NCBI GenBank assembly: GCA_021234155.1
Contig: JAJEKV010000055.1
Span: forward strand, 479,001 to 543,000
Source: Isoetes taiwanensis
Taxonomy: Eukaryota; Streptophyta; Lycopodiopsida; Isoetales; Isoetaceae
DNA length: 64,000 nucleotides
Direction of reading: 5' to 3'
Shown: positions 56,090 to 64,000 of the stretch, in pieces
Numbering within the stretch: position 1 is the first letter of the stretch
Layout of the letters: every line of letters starts with the position of its first letter
Position numbers and translations under genes: made by a program
Notes under the pieces: generated by a model
Seen by the model: the letters and a program-made list of their open reading frames with translations, nothing else
Told to the model about the DNA's origin: nothing
The model's database searches: none

Positions 56090-57705
56090 CCCATTTCTTT
56101 TAACATTGCACGCATAAACATTGCAAGTTTTAATCTAGGCATGTAATGCATGGGAATTTCCTCCCGCCAACTTCACCTATGGCTTGATTCTATAATGGGT
56201 TGTGTTTTTAAATCTTACACTGGCATATGTGCATGGATGTATGTTGGCCCACTAGAGATCACAGACTTGAGTCCGTGATTCTAGCATTGACCATCATTCT
56301 ATCCAATCCTAAAGTATGCTATAACTTTTAACCTGAAATTTGTCGTCTATAATTCACGGACTTGAGTCCGTTAACTAGTGTTTAGATAAAGTTTAGAGAC
56401 TTAAGAAGTTAATAATGCATAATGAGTGTATCATCCAAGTGTTAACTTGAATTCACGAAGTTGTATCTGTTGATAATAGCTCGTGGAATCGAAATATGGC
56501 TTGTCCTCCATGTTGTAAGTATGTTGCTTATGTTTTCTATCTCCTTGTTAAAACTTAAATTATGGTCTAAGCTATGGACATTCTAAAATTTGCATGCTCT
56601 TTAGTAGCTTGCTTGTTATGTATTACTATCTACATAGGTTGGTTCTATATAATGGTACCCTAAAGGATGCACCTGTGTTTATGCGATGAGTCAAAATTCT
56701 TCTAAACATTACCTTTTTACCATGAACTACATTAGACTCACGTAAACATGCCTAGATATACAATACCTATAGGGTCAACAAATCATCTCTATGCATGAGG
56801 CATCATCCCTATAATGTGAAGCTCACAATTTGAGCCCATGGAATCTACAAGGTAAGTCAAGTCCATGGCTTCAATTGTCTTCATTTGAATATACATTAGA
56901 TAGTATTATTATCTCCATATGGTTGGTTCATATGGTTCATGTAATTGTGCTCATGGTGTCCATGGATTTATATTGCTTAAGCCAACTCTAGCTTGGATGC
57001 CGGTGACTTATAGCTCATGGAATTGTGCCCATGGCCACTTGCATGTTTTTTGTATATAATATCTTCCCTCACTAAGTAAAGTATGTGATTATTGGATCCA
57101 ATTCGCTTCAGTTGGCTCTAGTTGAAATGCTTATGTAGGTGCTACCTAAGATTATACTGTTCATGGCTATGGCTCACATGCATGGGTTACACTCATAGGT
57201 ACAATCTAGTCCTATTAATTTGCTTGCTAGTATTTGGACTGCACATTACGATATACAAGCTTTCATATGCCATTTAACGATTACAAGATTAGTAATTGAA
57301 TATAGGAGGAGGAGCAAGAGCAATTTTTACTTCAAATACAGTTAAATTCCATTAGCTTCAAGATGTTCAAAGTGTTCCTCATTTTTGATATATTTTCTGG
57401 GGATTCTCAATTGAAGAAATTGCACTATTGTTACAATGTAAAGAAGACCTCACTTCAAGGGGAGCATAAACCGCGAATAGCGATTAAAATGCTTGTAAGT
57501 TTGCACACTTCTTTTTGCATTATGCTATATGATGCCACATTGGAGGTCATTGCTCAAGTTTCATACTAAATATTCTATATAGTTGTTTCGATATCTTATA
57601 TAGTGTGTGTCTTAAATGTGCAACCTCATATACTAAAATTAGAATGACTTTCCTCCTTGTACCTATATTTTAATGCACTTGTTATGTGAAATAGATATTA
57701 GTATC
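56090..57705. other. No supported gene
   Basis: AT-rich sequence. ACTTGAGTCCGTGATTCTAG (56268-56287) and CACGGACTTGAGTCCGTTAAC (56348-56368) are related palindrome-like phrases; their origin is unknown. Short frames are not convincing. Confidence 0.45.
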
Positions 57706-57707
57706 TT

Positions 57708-57708
<1 letters not shown>

Positions 57709-57770
<62 letters not shown>

Positions 57771-59340
57771 TTAATCACGCCATTTAAGACCCTCAGGTCC
57801 ATATGGCGAAGATATTACAAGAGATATATAGTCCACAAGGCGCTTAAACAAAGGCACATGTAGCTTCAAGTATTTCCATATTAAGAAACAACTCCATTAT
57901 GTCAGCTCGTTCCTTCCAAATATCCTTGAGATATGAACTAAGGAGATTTGAGGCGTGATAAAAGCTCGCCAATGTGAATCTCGAAATGTTATATTTACTT
58001 CTTATATGTTCATAGGCGGGATACTCCAAAAAGTATGTACCTCGACTCAATTTTAGGGTCAAGGCGGCTTGGGCGTTACCTTGTATGTCGAGGAGTTCCA
58101 TACCACCTTCCTGTCTCAATGTGCAAATGATGAGAGGAAGTTCGTAGCTGAGAAATCAAGATTCTATTTTTCCTGCTAATATTAGATAGCAAGTAAGATT
58201 GTTCTCCATATGTAGCCATACTATTAATATCATCTCTATAAAAAAAATTTTTCACAGCAATATCGTTTGGATCCCACAATTTGCCCAAGACTCTTGGAAG
58301 TATTTGCATGCGTACCTCTTTTAGTTTGGTTGACTCCGGCCAAGCAGAATCATCTACACCCCACTTTTCTGCCCATTGAATCACTTGGGAGAACCATCCT
58401 CGTACTTTGGATTGCTGCATAGCCTAGAAAGGGAGACGATCTGAAGGGAGCAATTTCACCCGATTTACATATGTAATAGTACGGCATAAAGCTTCAGTTT
58501 CAAGGGGAATCAATCCAGTTTCCGCAAGCATAATGCAGTATGGAGTTTGCATTTTAGTTCCAAGCTCTTTCATGAGAAATCGCTTTTACGACCTTTTCAA
58601 TCTTGTCCCGGCTTTTGCCGATCAAGTCCAGGGGCCCAAGCTGGACAGCCATATAAAACAACCGCCTTAACTTGAGTGTCATAAAGTAATCTCCTGAGTT
58701 TCCAATGCCACAATTTATTCACACGACAAGTATGGAACATACCATAAAGGGTTCTAAGCCCACCAGAAGCGCATTTTCAATTTGCAAACTTCCATGAATA
58801 ATTACTTGCCACCTCTATTCCAAGGTATTTATAACTATGCCTTGTTTCTAACTCCACATTCCCCAATGGTGAATCGAAAAGTTTTTTTTGTGCCAACTAT
58901 CATGACTTTAGATTTTGCAACATTGATAGCCATACCTTTTTTATCGCAAAATCTCTGAAGAGTATCCAAATAATATTGGAGTAGCAGCAGTTCTAGAAAT
59001 CAAAACTATATCATCCGCAAAAAGTAAAACCTGTATGAGATATCTACCAACATTGACTCCAACTCCTCCTATGCGTGTAAGCCACCCCTCTAGTTCATCA
59101 ATATAAAGTCCAAAGAGAGTGGGAGAACAAGGGCACCCCTGTTTCACCCCAATCGTGCTCTGGACCTGTTCAGTGCTTTTAAATGGAGATGAAAGTTCAA
59201 TGAGTACCTGTTGGTATAGACGCGCAACTGCCTGCTGGAGCTCTGGAGGAACTTGTAGCAGCTCTAGCCTATTCTGCAAGTCACCTCGATCAACTCTATC
59301 AAAATGGTATTCATGTAATTTAATGATATTCATGTAAGCA
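57709..59340 (-). mobile_element. LINE relic with (ATT)n 3' tail
   Basis: Minus-strand frames give, in order, STIGVKQGCPCSPTLFGLYI (reverse transcriptase motif B, about 59105-59165), LIQVLLFADDIVLISRTAA (motif C, about 58985-59040), FCDKKGMAINVAKSKVMIVG (about 58890-58950), then KVRGWFSQVIQWAEKWGVDD (about 58350-58415) and the C-terminal WKERADIMELFLNMEIL (about 57860-57910). The element ends in a trinucleotide tail (57709-57770 on the plus strand, about 20 TAA repeats). The order is that of the second half of a non-LTR reverse transcriptase; motif A and the endonuclease are absent. The motif B phrase CSPTLFGLYIDELE and the following EGWLT are close to the LINE at 41480, so the two families are related but have different tails. 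Many stops; inactive. Confidence 0.85.
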
Positions 59341-59845
59341 TGTTTGTATCAAGAACTATATTTCCTCAACATAACTAGATATATGACCACTAGAGATATA
59401 TCTATCTATATTGTGTTCAGGAATATGACATAATATGTATTATCTTTCATATCTAAGGTATATAAGGAGTGATGAACATGGCCTAGTTGTAGAAAGCGGG
59501 TGCTCTAATCTTGTGGTAGGGTTTTCTTCAAGCACAGACTCGTCGTGTTCCTCAAAAAGATGATGTTTATGTGGCTCGCCCTAGCTAAAGCTTGGAAATG
59601 AAGACCTAAACCGCGTGTGGTATATTTTCCTTCAAACACAGATTGTCATATTCCTCCAAAAGACTAGCTAAAGCTTGCAAGTAAAAAAGACCTAAACACG
59701 GTGTATCATATTTTTATGTTATGAATACAATAATCATATTTTTATTGCCAATCAATAGAGAGTACAAAGAAATTACACCAAAACAAGTACGTTAAATTAA
59801 AAAATAGGAAGTGGAATTCTCTCAATTTAATTGCATAGGTCTTGT
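59341..59845. other. Nothing recognised
   Basis: AT-rich sequence. CCTAGCTAAAGCTTGGAAATGA and ACTAGCTAAAGCTTGCAAGT, each followed by AAGACCTAAAC, repeat about 100 bp apart (59580 and 59664). No gene. Confidence 0.4.
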
Positions 59846-60641
59846 GCTGAGAGTGTTGTTAGTTGTACATATTTGTAGAATTCAGTAGGGCACTTAAATG
59901 GGTTTAACCTTGGGTTGAAGGCTCAGTATAGTTTATTACAGAGACAAAAGAAGTTGTGTTATATCAGTCCTTATATTTCAGGAAAAGAGAATGGTACAGA
60001 GGCAGGATATTATGGATTAACACCAACATCAGGTGGCAGCCATGCTTACTTCTGTGGTTGAATTTGCTTCATATGCTGAATTCTTTTTCCAAGCAGCGTT
60101 ATATCTCAGGGGGGATCTTCACAATTCTGGGTTTCTCAAGAGAAATGATATGGTTTCTGACAGAAATGCATTAGCGGCGCAACCTATAAAGCAATCACTA
60201 ACACTTGTCATGCTTGAGTTACCTAAGAAGTCTCGTGAGTTACACTACCTTTAATGGCTGAAAAATGTTCAAATTGTCAAGTAGAGGATACAAAAACATC
60301 CATTGCTGAGAAGTGTTGTTAGTTGTGCATATTTGCAGAATTCAGTAGGGCACTTAAATGGGTTCAACCTTGGGTTGAAGGCTCAGTATAGTTTATTACA
60401 GAGACAAAAGAAGTTGTTTTATACCATTCCTTATATTTCCAGGAAAAAAGAATGGTACAGAGGCAGGATATTATGGATTAACACCAACATCAGGTGGCAG
60501 CCATAGTTACTTCTGTGGTTGAATTTGCTTCATATGCTGAATTCTTTTTCCAGGCAACGTTATATCTCAGGAGGGGTACTTAGCATTAGTAGTTCTAATT
60601 TCATTTTTTATCTTTTGAGTCACGCTAGTCATCAGGGGGGA
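59846..60641 (+). repeat. ~459-bp tandem duplication in retrotransposon-like sequence
   Basis: The unit starting GCTGAGAGTGTTGTTAGTTG (59846) restarts at 60305 (GCTGAGAAGTGTTGTTAGTTG) and is followed for about 280 bp before the second unit stops. Between 60113 and 60300 the first unit also contains the block seen at 47086-47275. Frames read HNSGFLKRNDMVSDRNALAA and MAEKCSNCQVEDTK (a cysteine pair like a zinc knuckle), suggesting gag-derived sequence, but they are broken. A polypurine tract (ATCAGGGGGGA) ends the region, just before an LTR. Confidence 0.65.
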
Positions 60642-60823
60642 TGTTAGCATATGATATGTGACATGTCACTACTCTTAGATGACTAGCATACCATGTGTGT
60701 TGATGACATGGCTCTCCTATAAAGCCATAGACATGCTTTATAGTTCTTCATCCAGTTTACTCATAGCCTAGCTATATCGTGTATCTCTTTCATTCTCGCA
60801 TACGTGCATACAGGGTTTTTTCA
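60642..60823 (+). mobile_element. Copia-type LTR (probable 3' LTR)
   Basis: TGTTAGCATATGATATGTGA starts right after the polypurine tract ATCAGGGGGGA. A CTATAAAG promoter motif lies at about 60718 and a CA end is possible at 60823, giving a short LTR of about 182 bp. This is the usual layout of the 3' end of a Copia element. The 5' LTR was not found nearby. Confidence 0.6.
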
Positions 60824-63224
60824 GATTCTAAATCTTGACTGGATACTAAATCAAATCAATTTATTCCTCTTAGATTCTAAGACATACTTTCAGAGAGAAG
60901 ACCAGATGGCACGAAATCGTAGGCAATATAGTACAATCCAAAAAATATTGTTCAACATCCAGCTCTTATAAGGGGTCTGATATCATACTGCACTACTCAT
61001 CGCCATCGCCCACATAAGACTGCAGTTTAGATCGAAATGTAGGAATGCATTCTTTAGAGATAGCCATCACAAGGTCCATCAATTTCAAGCCCTTAGTCTG
61101 AACAAAATAACTGATGTTTAAGCAGCACAACTTACAGTTTGATTAAACTAGAAGTCCAAATTATAAATATTATAATCTCAAATACTTGTAACTAGCATTG
61201 CGTTATGCCTCTATCAGACAAATATATGTTACTACACTTAAACATTGCAGCAATTCAATAGAATATGATGGCTCATAATGTAATAAGCCAAAATACTAAC
61301 TTGACTTGCAAAAACTCACCTGATGTACTGTCACAGAATCATGTCTCATCGGAAAGTGAAAAGACCAGGAATTAAGCTGTATCATTCAAGAAAACCACAT
61401 AGAGATGCATAAATATATAAAAGATTACAGATACAGTTTATCCCAGCAACTCCAAAAAATCTTCATAAGAGAAATCCAAGAAGTCACCTCAAGAAATATC
61501 TCATCTTCTGGCCTCAAAAATATTTACGCATATTTACAATAACACAATATTTACACATATTGTGCACATATTTACAATAACACATAATCAATATCCAATT
61601 CTATATTGGCCAGTATACATAATCTGTCTCTTAATCTAGACAATTTGAAATTTCAGATTGTGGATATACCAGAGATATATAGATATCTGGATAATATTCC
61701 AGATATAGATTTAATTATCACAATTTCAGTTGATTTATCAAATCCTTTATACAACAATATCTACCTGAATGATCCAAGTCTTGCAATAGCGTATGTAGCT
61801 TGCCCCAAAAGACCAGCAGATAAGCTGCAACAAACATACAAATTCAGTCCTGCAACACAAGATTACACAATTTTATAAAGCCCTTTTTGCATTCCTCAGT
61901 TAGACAATCTTTTTCCATCCTAAATATTAATCTCAACAGTACAAGTGTTCACTGCTTGTCCTAAAAATGTTGTACATGCCCCATTGCCTTACTCTTGAGA
62001 ATTTAAACCCAACATACCTATTATCCATGCATGTGAGCTCGGTAATTCCCTTTGTCTGTTGTAGGATTTTACAACAAAAAGAACTTGATCATTCTTGTGG
62101 CTTCTCCTTGGAGAATTTCTTTCTATAGCCTCTTGTAAATGCTAGTTGTGAGAAATTCACTCGGGTTCCAAGTCCAAAACCCACGTTCCTCTTTGAAATT
62201 TCAAGGTGTACATGTTCTACCAACATTTATTGTCTCTACGGGTGCACTCCTATATTTTGTACAGATATGCAAATGAAATCAATCCAGCCAGGATATCCGT
62301 TAAGAATGCAAAGCCATGTACAACCTCTGGCATTGTTGCAAAACTCAAAAGAACATGACGCATGCTTCTGCTGAAATTAAGCAGCAGAATAGTACATTAC
62401 TGAATCTACAACTAGAATAACAAATCAATGACTCATTTTAAAAACTCAAATTTATTTCCCATAACCTGCAAAGACATGAAGGATTAAAATGAATGCACAA
62501 AGGATTTGAACTAGCAACCCATTGTTGCTGGAGGTCAGCCTCTTTCAGAACAAGCATAGTTCTTCATTTCTTGTTTGGTGTCCAACATCATAGTGTCTCA
62601 TTGACCGTTTCAAATGTTTTAGGACATGACTCCCTTAACAAACCAACACACACTTGTACATATAACCCAATGGATTAATAGAAATTCTGCAAATAAGAAA
62701 ATACAATATATAGACCCTAAACAATACCTAATAATAAATAGAGAAAAACCTACAAAATATCCTAATGCAATCAGTTCATTACTCGTAAATAATTATTTGT
62801 TGCTATTTCTGTTGTATGTGATCAGTCCATCAATTGTGAATAATATTCTCAAATTAAAGCCATAAGCTTCAAGAATACTGTAGCATGTTGTGCAAACTAC
62901 TGAAGGCCAAGGAGACAGGCAAGTTACTCTTATAATTGGAATTGATTTGTTGTTGCAACTAGCACAACTTTGGATATGGTCCATCACCAATGTCAGAGTA
63001 ATTAATATTACTATCAATGCCATCGATCCGAGCCATCGGATCGGAATTCTCGGATGGGCGAGCATGCATTCTCTCGCATGCATGCATGTATTTTCTAGGG
63101 CTCTGGTTTGTTTGGGGATCGCTATTTCTTGTAGGTTCTTCATCGACTTCTCATCGGCGTTTTCCCCTTTCTCAGCAGTTCTCTTGACTCCCACCCGCGC
63201 CCCCTTCATGTGTATATTATTATA
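60824..63224. other. No supported gene
   Basis: AT-rich. Frames at 61606-61878 (+, with DIPEIYRYLDNIPDIDLII) and 62793-63308 (-) have no recognised domain. ATATTTACACATATTGTGCAC phrases around 61520-61580 form a small imperfect repeat. Confidence 0.45.
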
Positions 63225-63316
63225 AATGTTGTTTTTTGTCGCGTGGCACGCGTGACCAGCGCCACACTCTTTCGAGGTGTAAATGTTGGTTTTTGTCGCG
63301 TGACACACGTGAACAT
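63225..63316 (+). repeat. Short tandem repeat, 58-bp offset
   Basis: TGTTGTTTTTTGTCGCGTGGCACGCGTGA at 63225 recurs as TGTTGGTTTTTGTCGCGTGACACACGTGA at 63283, each followed by a segment with TTTCGAGG. Two imperfect units only. Confidence 0.6.
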
Positions 63317-63439
63317 CCCCTCGTTTTTCGAGGTTTTTTCTCTATTGTTTTTTTGTTGGTGATGTGCAGGTCCAGGGGTGATGCGCGACTTCGGTATTCT
63401 CTATGGAGTGTGGGTTTTTTTGTGGGGATGTTTAGTAGC

Positions 63440-63545
63440 CTTACGTTGTCCAAGCCCCTTGCCGAGATTTTATCGCTAGGATTTTTCCTCAAAAACCCGA
63501 AAGGGCGGGGTTTTTTAATCCCGGTGATAAACTCTCGGCAGGTAC
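63440..63545 (+). repeat. Third copy of the LINE-type 3' hairpin
   Basis: GGATTTTTCCTC, AAAAACCCGAAAGGGCGGGG and TTTTTTAATCCCGGTGATAA (63479-63531) match the hairpin at 43789 and 27978. Here it is flanked by TGCCGAGATTTTATC and GATAAACTCTCGGCA, which are reverse complements, so the hairpin forms the tip of a longer stem of about 85 bp. The TTCTA tail is absent. Confidence 0.7.
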
Positions 63546-64000
63546 ACTAGCCAACATTTGTAGCACACAATTTTATTTGGGGTCCAGGTATTATAACTGG
63601 ATATTCCCTATGTTTTTCATTTTTTGGATAGCCTGTGATGTGCAGCCACCCACTCTATACCATTGTAGAAATACTGCTGAGATAAATGAAAAGCCTAGCT
63701 AGCATTTTCTCCTCTCTCAGTAGTTTTCTTGACTCTCTTTCTTTAATACCAGGCAAGGGAGGGGCTTCTCCGCGCTTGATTTGCCAATTTGGCGTCTCTT
63801 TCCATGTTGTGACATGTTCTTCCCCGATCTTGTCCCTTTTTTCGCCATTTTTTAACCTTCGATCTTGATCCCGTTTTTGATAAGGAAGTTCCTCTTTTTG
63901 TCGGGAGCTTTTGTCTATTTTCATGCGAGCCCTTATTCGAGAATCATTATCATAAATATACAAATCAACAATTCGATCTAAATACATAGCATATGCATAC
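63546..64000. other. No supported gene
   Basis: Minus frame 63655-63987 is rich in charged residues (KRDQDRRLKNGEKRDKIGEE) and has no recognised domain. It overlaps a plus frame. The window ends in AT-rich sequence. Confidence 0.4.

Noticed and set aside
62490-62580. tRNA-like sequence on the minus strand (GCTAGTTCAAATCC)
   Set aside because: The T-stem does not pair and no other arm can be built.

Overview
The window looks like nuclear DNA of a land plant with a large, repeat-rich genome. The grounds are a plant-type organelle-targeted cyclophilin with short GT-AG introns, a decayed pentatricopeptide-repeat (PPR) gene, Copia, non-LTR (LINE), Helitron and CACTA-type mobile elements, and very low gene density. 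A fern or another seed-free vascular plant is my guess; nothing in the window proves the lineage. Only two protein genes appear intact: an intronless gene at 10317-12233 (+) for a 638-residue plant protein with C-terminal hydrophobic segments, and a seven-exon cyclophilin at 22398-24139 (-). Nearly everything else is relics of mobile elements, duplications, satellite DNA or sequence I cannot interpret.

Layout. 1-10276: mostly unrecognised sequence, with small palindromic repeats (1961, 4681), a possible SINE (about 4775-4970), an exon-like relic (4984-5173) and a PPR pseudogene (6268-7700). 10277-12233: the 638-codon gene with two small upstream reading frames. 12234-22390: no clear gene, but several duplications, chiefly a duplicated ~1 kb block (15027-16066 and 16669-17650) carrying a fold-back sequence, and a second inverted repeat at 21084-21238. 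22398-24200: cyclophilin gene and its 5' region. 24590-25212: end of a poly(A)-tailed LINE.

25497-40090 is the most interesting stretch and reads as a nest. A minus-strand Helitron is split into three pieces (40090-39284, 27333-27125 and 26123-25497). Between the first two pieces lies a ~11.95 kb element, 27337-39280, with CACTA-like terminal inverted repeats, subterminal repeats facing each other and a 3-bp GTG target duplication. A Copia 3' end with a probable LTR (26124-27125) lies between the second and third. Inside the CACTA-like element is a very large imperfect palindrome, about 28138-33505 with an outer extension to 35633. It is made of 19-bp satellite arrays whose orientation flips at 31914 and of a unique module (30132-30820 versus 32629-33505) present in opposite orientation on the two sides. 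Adjacent satellite monomers have complementary cores, so nearly every pair can form an 11-bp hairpin.

41480-43926: a degraded LINE ending in a hairpin and (TTCTA)n. The same 3' hairpin recurs at 27978 and 63479. 45600-47290 and 59846-60823: Copia-type relics sharing a ~190-bp block. 57709-59340: a minus-strand LINE relic with an (ATT)n tail. The remaining right side holds small repeats and unidentified open-frame relics, notably 52768-53410 (-).

All calls were made by reading the sequence and the translations. No database search was possible, so family names rest on motifs that I could see.
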